Shown here in pieces: positions 34,912 to 48,200 of a stretch of 64,000 bases of DNA. A program made the translations under genes and the position numbers. The notes under the pieces are model-generated. The model saw only the letters and a list, made by a program, of their open reading frames with translations, was not told the DNA's origin and did not search any database. The DNA comes from Apodospora peruviana (Eukaryota > Ascomycota > Sordariomycetes > Sordariales > Lasiosphaeriaceae), in assembly GCA_033439685.1 (NCBI GenBank), contig JAUEDM010000005.1:2294001-2358000 (forward strand), written 5' to 3'. Every line of letters starts with the position of its first letter. The stretch's first letter is position 1.

Positions 34912-37360
34912 GAATTTGGTATCAAGGAATGGAGCCTTTTTATCTAGCTGTAGCGATAAGCTGGGGTTTAGGGGGGTTTGTACGCGCCGACTAGGAGCGA
35001 GCTGCTTTTTATGTTGAGGAGTCTCGAAGATACCCCCAAATTTGATTTGTTTGTAATTGACGGATGGCGCTTTTCATTCGCCTGGAATGGACTTGGGATT
35101 GTGTGTTGCTGGTAGCTGGCTGGGTGGATGTGTGGTCGAGTTGAAAACCTACGCATCGTGCTTCTCTGGCACATCTACGGGTCGACCTCTCAAGAATCTG
35201 TATCAACCCGTATAGTACACCTTCGCCAGGATTTGAACCCCTTAGCGAGTTACTTTACACGGCACTCTTAGATAGGAAAACACACTTGCGTCTAATATAT
35301 AACCTAATACTCATCCTACTCGAACCTGATTGATATTGATTCTACTCGGACGCAAGGGCCGGCCGGAATGAGATTTAAAACATCACCTCATTGAAAGATA
35401 CCTAAGTAACACTAACAAGCCACTCGCAAAATCGAACTATATCTCGTCTGTGATTCTGTGGGTTTGATGCATTACAAGGCGCATGTTAATGTTGTGAGCC
35501 TGAAAGCAGTGCTTCGGTGCCTGAGATGAGATGTGTAATTTGAGGGATGCAGCAGACTCTCCGACAATGTTGTGTATTTTCACACCAACAGGAGGACGCC
35601 ACATCATCGTATGCCTTTCAGGGGACTATTCAATGGCTACCAGTCTACTCCGTAGCTGAGCTGGCGCAGTCGGTGGTTGGGCGAGGCTGCAGCATGCTCG
35701 ATTGGGCCGAGGTTACTGGACAGGGGCAGCTCAATTTCAGATGAGGATGTCTTTGACGAACGCCTACCTAAACTGTCTGTCTGTCGGGTCCTGACATCTT
35801 CTTGTGCCAACCACCTAGCTATAGGTACCTGAGCTTCATGTCAAACGGTTCTAGTGAGGTACTTCGGAGAATTTGAAGGCTCGATATAAGCAAACTTCAG
35901 AAAGACTTCTAATCGGTACTGATCAAGATATTACCAGTGTGATTACTCGCGATCCTACATTGGTAAAATTAGCTATGTACGGATAGAGAGCTATCACATT
36001 CACGTCCTTCCTTTTCATTGACGCGTCTAAACTTTATGATAGACAGCCTTTTCTTCCTGGGCCGGCTCTACCTTGAGCAGACGACCAATGGTCCGTCCCA
36101 TCCATCAATGGGGGAATATCCCGGGAGGAGATCGGTTTCTGATACTACAAACAGTGGTCGGCCATGGTTGCCGAGTCGTCGAAACGTCTAGGCCCAATCG
36201 TTCTTGAATCTTCGCATTGAGGACCTTCACCCACTCAGTGCATTGTGCAGCGCGGACCTAAAACACCATTTCCACAGCCGCGTAGGAGGCTGGACTGCCG
36301 CGATGGTCCCATCTCAAATGTCCACCTAGGTGAGTCATGTCCGTAGACCCGCGTCCGCCGTTGAATTCGCCTCGCATTCAAGATCTCGGAATAATCGGTT
36401 CGTTGTCGTTCATCTCATGCCGAATAGGACCAGGCATTGGAAAGGTGGTCAAAAATACAGGTCTTAAATCCAAGATGAAGATTGGGATTCCCCGCTGCCC
36501 CGTTAGGTACCGAAAATGATCACCATCCAAGCGACCCCTGTCGGGTGTGGGATGAAGAGTCACTGGCAGCAGCCAGAGGTCGGGTGCCAGCCAGGCCTTC
36601 CGCCCAGTCATCTGCAACTTCCCCGGGCCTGCCACCCCTGTCTGCCACCAGCCCACTTTGCGCCCGCGCGTTCCCTGCCTGGGCGCTCCTGCAGCAAGCA
36701 ACAGTGGTGCAGCACATCGAAACCGGAAACGCTTTCCTTTCCTTTTTTTCTTCTTTCGCTCTTGTCTTTCTTTGTGGAGCTGAACCAAACTTGAACCCCG
36801 ACTCTCATCATCGCACCTCCTCGCAGCTCTTCTGCGTATGAAGCACGACGTCTTTTGTGCTGTACGAAACACCCAAGACAGACAGTGAAAGAGACAAAGC
36901 AGGACGCTTGAGCTTCAGCAGCTGCAGGTACCCCCAAGGACCTGCCTACCCCAACTCTTTGTCTCGGTCAGAGCTCCCCATTGCCGCAAAGGGCGGTGTT
37001 AATTTATTTGCTGCGCGGTCTGGAAAAGGAGGCCAAGAAAAGGTGAGCAGAGCAGGACCTACCTAATAAGCTACCCCCTTCTCCCAACTTGAGCTCGGTT
37101 GTTCTTTTAATCACGACTGGCATACATCTTTTTGATGATATCCCACTTGCGCCTCTCGTCCTCCTCGCTCTTCGCGAAGCAGGTCAAAGATACCATCTTC
37201 TAGCTGCATTTTATCAAGCTCGCCGCCCCGGCTTCAGCTGTCGTCACCTACGAGGCTGCCCGTCGCATCGGTTTTGGTAGAGCTCCTTTGCTAATGTGCC
37301 GGTATACAAAAGCTAGAATCGAAGACTTTCTAACTCAAGTAACCGCTCCATTTGCCCATC
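34912..37360. other. Intergenic 2.45 kb before the coiled-coil gene
   Basis: No gene is supported; frames at 36378-36872 (minus) and 36482-36841 (plus) overlap each other and show no domain. AGGTACCT occurs at 35823. From about 36720 the sequence is CT-rich and looks like a transcribed leader. A donor-like GTGAGC at 37042 and an acceptor-like end near 37182 could bound an intron in the 5' UTR. Confidence 0.45.
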
Positions 37361-40300
37361 ATGACGGACGTCGAAACGGTTGAGACTCCCAAGCCCGTCG
37401 ATGCTCCCGCCGAGCCCCGATCTTCACCGTCACCTGCTCCCACTTCCGCCCCCGCTAACGACGCGACGGATGCAAAGTCGGCAGGGAAGCGCCCCGTGGC
37501 GGCAGCTCCTGGCACGACCGCTCGTCGCCCAGCTGCCGGCAGTTCGGCGACGAGAGCAACAGCGTCCTCGACTACTCGCACGGGCACGGGTGCCACTGCT
37601 TCTTCCGGTAGCCTGAGCAAAGCTCCCGCGAGACCTACAGGCACAACGACGACCGTCAAGCGAACGCCTGGGGCGAGCTCAACTGCGACGCATCGCTCCC
37701 AGCCCTCTGTATCCGAGGATGAGAAGAAACGTGTCCCTGCTTCATCGTCATCTGCAGCTGCGCGTCGCACCTCGGCTGCTCCTAGCTCCACCGGCTCGCC
37801 CGCCAAGCCTAGAACTACTAGCGGCAGCACAACTGCTTCCTCAACCGGTACTGTGAGAAAGCCTGCGGCGCCCTCGACCAGCACATCGTCTCCAAGAACC
37901 ACGACCGGCACTGCTCGGTCGGGGACAGCTGGCACCGCGACTGGGTCCAGTGCCGCCGGCACGGTCCGTAATGCGGTTCGGTCGACCGCAACCGCCGCTG
38001 GCGGCGCTGTGGCTGAGGCAAAGAAGCGGCTCTCGGCAGCTACCGGAAGTGCCCCGACCTCGTCAGCGACTGGAACTGCTAGACATGCTTCCCGTCCGTC
38101 TCTGACGCCCAGCGCGAGCAATGTTTCAGCCAAAGAGGTCGAGGATCTGAAGGGCAAGCTTGAAGCCAGCGAGGCCGAGGTGGCGGAGCTAAAGTCTCAA
38201 ATCGCATCATCCCAGGAAAAGATTATGGAGCTCAACGACAAGGTGAGCGCCGAAGAGACTGGTCGCCAAGGGGCGGAAGAAGCTTCAATCAAGGAACACA
38301 CCGAGGCTATCGAGAGCTTGAAGTTGGAGCACGCCACCGAACTCGAGACCTTGAACAAGCAGGTTGAGGAACTGCAAGAGAAGCTTTCAACAGCCGAAGC
38401 CGAGCTTGCCGCCGAGAAGAGTCAGTTTGTCGATGCTACGAGCTCAAAGGAATCTGCCGAGTCGGAGATCGCCAATCTGAAGAAGTCGCTTGAGAGTCTC
38501 GAGGCAGAGCATCAGTCCAAGTTGAGCGAAGCTGAGGCCAGTCTCTCCAAGGCTTCCGATGAGCACGCCGCCAAGCTCGAGGCGCTTCAGCAGAGCCTAA
38601 AGGAGGAGCACGAATCGGCCCTGCAAGCCTTAGAAGCGAAGCATGCCGAAGAATTACAAGGCGGCAACAGCGCCCTGGCTGCGAATCACGAAAAAACCAT
38701 TCAGGACCTCGAGGCTACCTACGAGAACACTATTAGCGAGCTGCAGAAGAAGGTCGATGATTTGACTGCAGCGCAGGAAACCCTCGAGGCAGCTCACGAG
38801 GAGAAGCTTACCAGCGAGAGCCAGGCTAGTGCGGAACGGCTGAGTGCCTTCGAGGCACAAATTACAGAACTCAAGTCAAGCCTTGACTCGGCCGAGAAGG
38901 CGGCTGCAGCTGCCAAGACTGAACTTGAGTCCAAGGCAGAGTCGCTTGCCGCCTTGGAAGCTAAGGTTGCTGGAGTGGAGGCTGAACTATCTGCAGCTAA
39001 GGAGGAGGCTACAAAGGCGCAAGGCGCCTATGCAGAACTTCAAAAGCAAATCGAAGAAGACAGCAAATCGAAGGATGCTACTATCGCAAAGCTCAAGGAG
39101 GAAATTTCAACCGCAGAGGAACACCATCGGAAGCAGCTCCAGCAGGTCAGCCAAGACTACGAAGACGAAATTGAGAGCTTGAAGGGAGATGCATTCTTCA
39201 AGAGGAAGTTTGAGGAACTGGAGGTCAAGCACAATGAACATTTGGCATCCTACGAGGAGGCTGTTGATAGCCACAAGAAAGCAATCGAAGCTGCGAATTC
39301 TAAACACGAAGCGGCAGTCAACGCAGTGGCTCTCAAGGAGTCAGAATTCCAGCAAGCGCTTGACGCTCTGAAGGCCAGCCATGCTGAAGAGCTGGAGGAA
39401 GCCAAGAGCGCAACGCGTCAGTCACAAGAGGCCAGCCTACAAGAACTCGAATCGATCAAGGCTAGCCACGCAGCCCAGATCGATATCCTCAAGAGCGAGA
39501 GCGCCAAGGAGCTCGAGGCCCTTAAGACCAGCCATGATGATGCCCTCGAGGGGCTGAACAAGAATGCAGCGACTGAAAAGGAGCAACTCTTGGCTAGTCA
39601 CGCTGAAGCCCTCGAAGCCGCTAAACAGGCCGACAATGACAGCTACGCTACGCAGTTGGAGGGTATCAAGAAAGAGTTGGAGAGCAGGCACACCGAGCAA
39701 CTGAAGAAGACGGCAGCAGACCTCGAGGCAGCCCATGCGAGACTAAAGGAAGAACTGGAGGCCAAGCGCAAAGAGGAGGCCGAAACCCATGCCGGAGAAA
39801 TTGAAAAGATCATCTCTACGCACAGCGAGGCTCTAGAGGCGTTGAGGAAGCAGAGCTCCGGGAACGTCGATGCCGAGAGGGAGAAGCTCAAGGCAGAGAA
39901 CGCCAGGGCGATTGAGGAACTTATGGCCGACCACGAATCGGCTTCCGCGGCTCTTAAGGGATCAGTAGAAAAACTGGAGAAGGCACTGGGAGATGCTCAG
40001 GCTCAAATTGCAAGGCTCCTGGAAAGCAATGACAATGTCAGCCAGCAACTCGCACAGGAGAAAACGGACAAGTTCACCGCCTTAGCGGAACTGGATGCCG
40101 TCAAGAACGCTAAGCCGGACACCAGTGAGCTGGATGATCTGAAGTCGCAGCTCGCCGCGCTTCAAAAGGAACTTGCTGCATCTCAGGACCAAATCGCCGA
40201 CTCCAAAGCCGACGCCGATAAGCTCAATTCCAAGAGAGACAACCTCGAAAAAGCACTCGACCAGCTGAAGGAGCGCGTGGAGAAGCTGTCGTTGGAGAAA

Positions 40301-41030
40301 GCAGAGGCTGAGAAAGAGCTTGCGAAGGCCAATGATACGCTGAAGGAGGCCCAAACTGCATATGAGCAGAAGTATAATACACATGAGGCCGACTATAGGT
40401 CCATGCACGACAGTATGGCCCAACTCGTCGAGGAAGAACACGCCAAGGCTGCTGCTGCGGAGAAGAAGACTGCCGAATTGGATCAGAAGGTTGCTGAGTT
40501 GCTTGCACAACTGAAAGTCAAGGAAGCGGAACTCGCGGAGGCCCAGGTTTGCTTTTCTGCTCCGCCGTCTTTGGTTGAATCATACTAACGCTGTGATCCA
40601 GACCAAGAACGACGCTGCTCCCAAGGATTCCCCCAAAGGTTCTCCCAAGGGTCTAGCGGCGAGTCGGTTCGCCGACCAGAATGGAGACGACGAGAAGGAT
40701 ACTGCGGTCTCGCCAGTCGCCAAGACCGAGACCGAGGAAACGGTGACCGAAAAACCTGCCGCGGCGGAAGGTGAGACCAATACCACTGAGCCGGACAATT
40801 CTTCTGCCGCTTTAGCTTCGGTGCGATCAACCCATGCTTGAAGATCTTCTGCCTTTGTTCCATCACATGTTTATCATCATTGTATCGATAAAACCGTCCG
40901 TGCTGACTTGTTGACTGGATTATAGCTAGCTAATGCTCAACAACTGGTTGACGAGATAGCGGATTTCGAGGCCGAGATTAAGGTTGGAAACCAGCGAATT
41001 CTGCAGTCGATTACTGATGTTAAAGCTTAG
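37361..41030 (+). CDS. Long coiled-coil protein (1169 aa)
   Basis: Exons 37361-40546, 40602-40820 and 40926-41030. The start at 37361 follows CCCATC and begins MTDVETVE. Residues 1-260 are disordered, basic and rich in Ala, Ser, Thr and Pro. From about 263 to 1060 it is almost continuous heptad-rich Glu/Lys/Ala/Leu sequence, with recurring phrases of the type SHxEELE, the mark of a long parallel coiled coil. A short Pro/Ser and acidic tail is followed by a last coil (LVDEIADFEAEI). Both introns have clear branch points (CTAAC, TTGAC). Such proteins are often labelled 'M protein repeat' or Uso1/golgin-like from composition alone; true orthology cannot be judged. A role as a tether or cytoskeletal scaffold is inference. 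Confidence 0.88.
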
Positions 41031-41540
41031 AGAGATGGTGGCATCGGCCTTGACACACACTGGTCCTCCTCCCGGTCAAGCTTCTTGAAAACTGAGGGCA
41101 TGGCGACTGGCTGATTTTGTGTTGTCTCATGTCTACCTTACCCAGCTTACCCCTATTTTGCTTATATTGTGATGGTCTTTTGCTTGACGGGATTTCGGGC
41201 TTAGGATTTGAGTTGCAGTTGTTCTACTTTTCTTCTTTCGAACATCTTTTTAATTTAGCAAGAAGCAATGGAGGAGATGCGTGTATGTGAGTGAGAGGAC
41301 AAGGCAAGTTTCTGATTTCTGAGTGTGAGCAGAGTATTTTCTTTTCTCATGATACCTATTTTTTTACCTTATATATCTACAGGTATCTATACCTAACATA
41401 ACAATACCCTGTGGCGTTGTTTTTAGTTTTATGGTTTAAACAACTTACACTCAAATGATGGAATTGTGAAACAGTTGATTCGATAGATTCCATGTTATAA
41501 GTCCCCAAAGTTCAAGTCCGAGTCGACGGATTCACTTGAG

Positions 41541-41552
41541 AACCCTAACCCT
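41541..41552 (+). promoter_or_regulatory. Telomere-like AACCCTAACCCT upstream of the Zn2Cys6 gene
   Basis: About 700 bases before the start at 42245. It has the same 12-base word and orientation, relative to the gene, as the copy before COX15. Function is inferred from recurrence. Confidence 0.45.
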
Positions 41553-42244
41553 CAGTCGGCCTGCCGGGCCCGGGACGGAGAACTGCCCGGCGGTCACGTC
41601 ACCTCCGTTCATTTTACCCGAGCTTCCACGAGACCCCAGAGACCCACCCAAGCTTCAAAACCGCACCGCCCAAGGGCCCCCAAAATTCTGCCGTTGAGAA
41701 AGATTTTTTCCGCCCAGGTCCCCCCATTCAATCCAGCACGGTTAAAACTCCAGCCGTTCCCTCCTTCGGAGCCTTCAGTTCTTCCGCAGCGAGACGTGCT
41801 TCCAATCCGACTTGGAATAGTATCAATCGCGAAAAAAAAAAGTTCCAGGTATGTTGATAAGCCATCCATGCCTGTTCCCCATCCTCCAATCCGCCATCGC
41901 CAGGCTGCAATACAACTCGAACAAAATGGATGCATCGGACAACTCGGTGTCGCCGGCCTCACGATTGGCATTTTGGTTTTCGGCATAAAATAGAACTGTT
42001 GCAATTGATTGATTGAACCGAATTGATGGATTGCTCAGACCAGACGGACCTCCGCGTTGTGCCATTGCTAATGTTGACGAGTGACCTAGTCGTTGCCACC
42101 TTGATACGAGTTCTTGTGATCGTCCTGTCTCTCGGATAAGCGCCTGTATACTGAGGAAGAGTGCTTGGACAGCGTTGCGGTCGACCGGCGCAGCCTCTGA
42201 GGGAGGCCTGGCGACGGTTCGTGCGGGCAAGATAGAGAAATAAG

Positions 42245-45208
42245 ATGGACGACGAAAAGAAAGCCGACGTCGGGACAGAAGATGTCATGATGCCATATCC
42301 ATCTCCGGTGGTCGATGCAGAATCCCAGTACTATCACATGCCTGAGCAGCGCCAGCAGGAGATGGAGCATCATGCCGGCGAAGACGACCACTCCGCCCTT
42401 TCTCTTCCGGATCATCAACAGTCGCATGAGCAGCACCAACAAGAGGACGACCATCATGACCTTCACGAGCTCCAGGAGCTTCAGGATCCTCCCACTGAGC
42501 ACCAGAACCACGAGAGCGCGTCCGTCAGTGCGGAGGAGCTCCAGCTTGCCGCGCAGTTGACCCGGGACCTTGCTCCCATGATCGCTACTGCTCACGGCCG
42601 CGAGCAAGAGCAAGACCAACAGTTGCAGGTGCAGGAGGCGGACATGCAGAATGGTGGGGAGGACTCAGAGCTCCATGAGCGACTTCAGTCTCAACTGCAG
42701 AGCCATGACGAGATGGAAGGCCTCGAGCAGATACAAAACCACGAACAACTGCAAGGTCATGAACAACTACAGGGTCACGAACAACTGCAGGGTCATGAAC
42801 AACTGCAAGGTCATGATCAAATGCCAAGCCACGATCAAATACAGAAACATGAACACGAGCTACAGGCTGCGTTACCACATACCCAACCGCCCCAGGTCCA
42901 TCCCCTCTACGTACAGAACCCTTCGCCTCCCGAACATATGCCTTCCCATTCTCCCATGGACCAGCTAGCTCACCCGCAATACCCGACTTCAGACAACACA
43001 CCGCCTCGCAAAAGATCCAAGGTTTCGCGGGCCTGTGACGAGTGCCGCCGCAAGAAAATTAAGTGTGATGCGCAATCGGAACCTGGTGGGCAGCCCTGCT
43101 CAAACTGCAGGCGTGCATCTGCCAGATGTCTGTTCAGTCGCGTTCCACAGAAGCGGGGACCTAGCAAAGGGTGAGACTCATTCGTCTACGGGTGTTTGTC
43201 CTTCACTAATAGGTTGCAGGTATATCAAGGAGCTAGCAGATCGAATCCACAACATCGAGGGTAAGTTTGGGATAAGTAAAGAAGGTGGTAGTTTAGCTAG
43301 GAGAGTATTGGACCGAGTGCTTGACCAATCGCCCGGCACTGAGTTGCGCGAAGTCCTGGATGCGAAACGACCATTTTCCAGTATATCGAGCGACGACTTC
43401 CCTACCCCATCACCCACCCGGCACACAGGTTGGATACCAGAGCCCAAACCTATCCGGCCTTTCAACCCGGACTACCGACGAGCATACTCACCGGCTGACC
43501 TTGCCCCTAAACCCGCAACGCCTTCTTTTTCTCCGCCAGTCGATGGCTTACCACAGACTCAGCCAGATAGAGTTATCGATGGGATAACTCAGAGCGGACT
43601 TGCCCAAGATGGTCTAAGCCACCACGGTCTGCCAGTGGTGGACGGTTTGCCTCAGGATGGACTGCCGCAGGACAGTCTATCCCAGGACCCGCTGCACCAG
43701 GTTGGACAAATACGGGAGATAGAGGACGAGACATTTGACTGGTAGGTCTTGCACCAACTCCGGCTCCAAACGAGACCTTTGGGATTTTGCAGATGAGCTA
43801 ATATGCACTACCTAGCTATTTGACCGTTATCCATCACATGTTTCCGGTCCTAGCCAGCACGAAAGCTCGAGTCCAATCACTTCTGTCACAATGTCCGGTC
43901 GTGCTGCAGACTGCTTTCTACAACGCGTTCTACGGCCTCGTGAAACCTTTCATTCCCAATGCTGGCAGCCGAGAGTTCGGTGATTCCCTTTTAGCGAACC
44001 AGTTGCTTAGCGAATGGGATGGAGAACGCCACCCAAGATCCTCGGTGACTGACCTGGTGTATTTCCAGACTCTCGTCATGATGATCATTGAGGCAGATCA
44101 TCACGGTTTGGCGTCTGTGAAAGGCCAGTCGGGCGGGCCGCCAAAGGCATCCATTCTTGGCCGGGCAGTGGGCGTCGGTTTCTCCATGAAGCTGCACCAC
44201 ACTCAACTGGATTCCACCCCAGGGCCTGAGCTCGATCCGGATTCGGACAGCAATGTGACGGTACGGGCTTGGTGGACGCTCGTCACGCTGGATCGTTGGA
44301 ATGCCATCGGCACGGCTTCACCGATGATGATTGGCAATGAGCATGTTGTAGTTCTTCCCGGCCTTAAGCATATTGCCGGGGATGCAGTTTTTACCTTTAT
44401 AAGTATGGCAAAGTCCCACCCCTTTCCTGTTGAAGTCATGGATTCCTAACCAGAAGCAGAGCTGTCTTGTATCCTAGGTCAGTTCATTCCGCTGGCGACC
44501 AACCCGCCAGCGGACCTGTCGGCGGGGTCCAGCTTGGTTTTCCGCTCTTTGAGCAACACTCTCGTTGAGAGCTTTCGGTGGCAATTCCCAGACGAACTCG
44601 ACGAAGCCCATGAGCCGGCTCTCCATCTATCTTACTGGCATTTCCGTCTGGTCTCGGACCTCTTCTCGAAGTCGTCGAGGCAAGAATACGTTTTGGAAGA
44701 CTGCAAGAACACCGTCCGGCTCCTCACGAGCAACGTGTCGCTGCTGAATCCACTAACGCACCATTTTGTGTGTCTAACATCACTGGCTCTGCTAGATCTT
44801 GCCAAGGTCGAAGGGGGGGCCCTCGGCGAGGAAGCCACCAAGCTTGTCAAAGAGATCGCGGATTTCAGCATTGCCCCATCGCCTTGGAACTCGGTCGTTC
44901 GTGGAAAGATTTCGGATGCGATGCGCCCTTCGACAAGCTCCGGCGGGGCGGCTGCTGCTGCTTCCGCCGATGACAGCAGCCAGAATCTGCAGCAGCTGGC
45001 AAACCTGGCGGCGGCCGTGGAAGCCCCACCACCCCCGACGTCGGCGACGACGCTCGCCACGGCCGCCCAGGCTGTCGATACCATCAAGGAGGACTTGCTG
45101 GATATTCTCAAGCCGCTCCGAGGCACCAGCCCCCACGGCGGCTTCGATACGCCATCCGTCCTGAGGAGCGGGTATTTGACATGTTTTAATGAGGCATTGA
45201 CGTCTTAG
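42245..45208 (+). CDS. Zn2Cys6 transcription factor, RGT1/COL-26-like
   Basis: Predicted nuclear regulator. Exons 42245-43170, 43220-43741, 43816-44402 and 44478-45208 encode 921 aa. The zinc cluster is complete (Cys264 to Cys295, C-x2-C-x6-C-x10-C-x2-C-x6-C) and is followed by a linker containing KRGPSKGYIKELADR. To my knowledge that linker is shared by yeast Rgt1 and the COL-26/BglR group that controls glucose sensing and starch or cellulose use, so a role in sugar signalling is likely but not proven. Unusually, about 260 residues of Gln/His/Glu-rich sequence precede the cluster, including an 18-base tandem repeat. A degenerate QDGL-type repeat lies near residues 435-470. The rest carries the helical fungal transcription-factor region (roughly 480-760) and an Ala/Pro-rich end. 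All four junctions keep frame. Confidence 0.9.
42725..42850 (+). repeat. Coding minisatellite, seven 18-base units
   Basis: Units encode [E/D]QxQxH-type hexapeptides. The four at 42743-42814 (EQLQGH) are nearly identical in DNA; the outer ones are degenerate. All keep the reading frame. Near-identity in the centre implies recent slippage or unequal exchange, so length should vary between strains. Confidence 0.9.
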
Positions 45209-48200
45209 GACATGGAGTTGCTAGTCCTGTTGTCAAAAAACACCAGCCTCATTCGCGAAGATCTCCCCCTTGTGTTTTACCCTCTTCTTGTTCTGTTTTG
45301 TAGCATAGTATACCCCGTCTCGCGCTGTCTGGCTGGCATACAGCGGCGTTGGGCTTGTTTTTGAAGTAAAAGTTATTCTCGGGGGGCGGTCTCCAATTAG
45401 TCCGGGGGTGGAGATAAAGCGTGTCTCGGGTCTTTCAATGGGTTCCATTAATGGGTTGGTTTTGGACTTTTTGTATAATACAGTGGTTTGTCGCCATTTT
45501 TCTTCTTTTGGTTTAATAAATTATTTCTGTTTAGAGGATCTAATCAGAACAGTTTGGTTGTCGAGTTGTTATTTTATGTACCTTGGTTAAACAAGAGAAA
45601 GAAAGCGATGAAGCTTTTTGTTTGTTTAATCTGATTCTCTGAGAAGGGGTTAGGGGAGTGACGCAGTAGAAATCAGTATCGTAGAATTCTTAATGATCCT
45701 CCATTTCTTATAAAGGGGCCTTAAATATCTAGCATATGTATCTAAAGCAATGAGAATATCAGTTATTTATTAGACATAACTGAGGGTTTAGTCAAGATAA
45801 GGTGTGTTTTTGCAAGTGTAGGACTCGACTGGAGTGACTCATCATCACCATCCACATCCACATTCCACATTCCACATTCCACATTCCACGCCAGTTAAGT
45901 TAGTTGCTGTAACCAACTCCATTTTACTCTGTTGAAACCAGAGATCGGCGTTTGGTTGTGGAGTTTCCCTACCTCGGCAGAGAGTGTGGTCCATGTACCG
46001 GGATTGACGGGCGGGTGCGTTACGGCGGACGGCCCCATGGTAAGGAAGGAAGCGGTCGTCCGCTCACCCATCGGATCGGCGATCGGCTCACCGAAAGGGT
46101 TGGGTTTGTTATTATGGTGTGGAGTCAGTCACCGACCGCTTACTTACCGAGTGCCGAACCCTCACACGACACAACGACTTGCGGATCCCAATAAGATGAT
46201 TGTGGATACGGGTTCTCCGTACACGTGTGTAGACATTTGGTGACGTAGACATAATGATTGATATTAGACTAGTTATAGGTACCTTACGGGGATAGATCTG
46301 AGTGAAGTGGGTGAAGGAGGAGTTGCCGATCTCCGAGGCTCTGGTCGAGTCCCGCCCCGGCCCTCCGAGACCGCAACCTTTTTTTTTTCTTTCAAGAATT
46401 GTGTTGACCAGTTTGAGATGTCGGAAATAAAGCAACCTGATATGGAACCGTGAGGAGTATTAGTCCGGCCCGGCCCCGACTCCGACTTGTAGCCAACCGA
46501 CCAGAAGCTGCTCGCTCGGCTTTGTTTTCTATCAAATCGGTCTTACCATGGCTGAATGAACATCACCAAGTTGAACACAGACGCCAACGACACATCTTCA
46601 GGGATTTATATATAAGCAGAGAGATACAGTAACATCCATCCAGAGGCAGGTAGAGCAACTATTGTTTTGTTTGCGGTCCGTTTATGATGCACGTCATTCG
46701 GCCCGATGCTGCTTTCTGTAGCCTCGGAAGAGGAAAAAGTATTGAGAGTCGTCGCGCTATGTGTAGATCCTGCCGAGCGAGCGAGCGGACTCCTCTCCTC
46801 GCACTAGAGCAACAGATCCAAGGGGGAAGAAGTGGGGGGTTTTACTTGCCGAATCTCGGAATGGTGAACAAAAAAGAGGCTCCAGTTGCGGATGCATGTC
46901 AAATAATTGTAGAGGTTAGCTTCTCTTTTGTTTTGCTCACAGTTATGGATATGTGCTGACGGATGTTGGACCTGGGTAGAGATGAGATAAATACCTAGGT
47001 ACCTTAGGTGATATATTAGGCCATGCAATGCAAACCACCAGACCTCGAGAGAGCAGAGCCGCTGATATCCGAACTTGCCATATCAGGTCTATCATTCATC
47101 TTACATGTAACACAGACAGACAGACAGACAAGACGTCCCTTGTCTTGCTTGCGCATGAAAGAACCAACCCTAGCTTGCATGAAATGGAAGGACTCTAGAA
47201 GGGCTGGAGGTCAAACCACCTGCCTCATTTCAACTAACCTCCCACGTGTTTGACGCTCGGCAGGCAAGTGTGCAGTTGCATCAACGCGAAACACCAAATA
47301 TTGGCAACCTTGAGGAAAACAAAACGGTCGACCTACCTACCTTGGTTAGAGGCATACCTATGTACATTGTCAAATCTCGATTCCATCACCCCAACATCTT
47401 CGTAGGTTGCAGTCTATGTAGACCGAACTGGACTGGATCTCAGATGCTAATTAACGAATCCAATCTAACCCACTTTCACCTCGGTAAGCCGACGACGACG
47501 ACGACGACGTTCTAGAAGGTCGAAGGAACATGCCACATTGTGCGAGAGTCAGCCTTGGCCATGTTGTCTGTCTTATGTGGATGTATTTCCTGGCGACTTA
47601 CATCCGGCTTGCCCCTGACCTGACCTGACCTGACCAGCCACCTTCAACGACACCAAACACCAGCAGCAGATCCCATCCATGTCCTCTCACCGAGGCAAAC
47701 CCGAACATCTCTATATATAAAACCTAACCGCTGGCCAACAAAGCTGCGGCAGGCAGCCAGACAATCTACATGCATCCATCCAGTCGACTAAGGACCTATG
47801 TACCTTATGCACGAGCAATTCCGTGATCTTTCCAAAGAAAGATTTGACATGACCATCCACGCATCTCTCGTAATTCCCTTGACAGCATGCAGCAACTAAA
47901 CTAGTGCAAGCTGACCCCCAAACATGATCTGACTGTCAGTGTTGTGACCGCCGTTTCATCATCCAAAATCAAATATCAAATAATAAAAAAGGGGGATGGC
48001 CGGGGGGGGGGGGGGGTTATGAAGTTGAGGCGGGCCCTCAAGAGACCATCCCAATGTAGAGCTACTTCTCATGTCGCCAGTTCGTGTATGTACATATACA
48101 TACAGTCATACACACAGCCTTCTTTACCTGCCCCCCCACGCACACGTCCCTTCAACTTTGATCAAGGGTCATGGTGAATGATGGATGACTGTTGATTCGG

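Noticed and set aside
35200..35300. Possible tRNA on the minus strand (GGTTCAAATCC word)
   Set aside because: The T stem pairs at only two or three positions and no cloverleaf can be built.
36378..36872. 164-codon open frame on the minus strand
   Set aside because: Overlaps open frames on the plus strand in the probable leader of the coiled-coil gene; no domain.
37330..38157. 275-codon open frame on the minus strand
   Set aside because: It is antisense to the Ala/Ser/Thr-rich N-terminus of the coiled-coil gene; its Val/Ala/Pro-rich translation is what the complement of such codons gives, and it has no domain.
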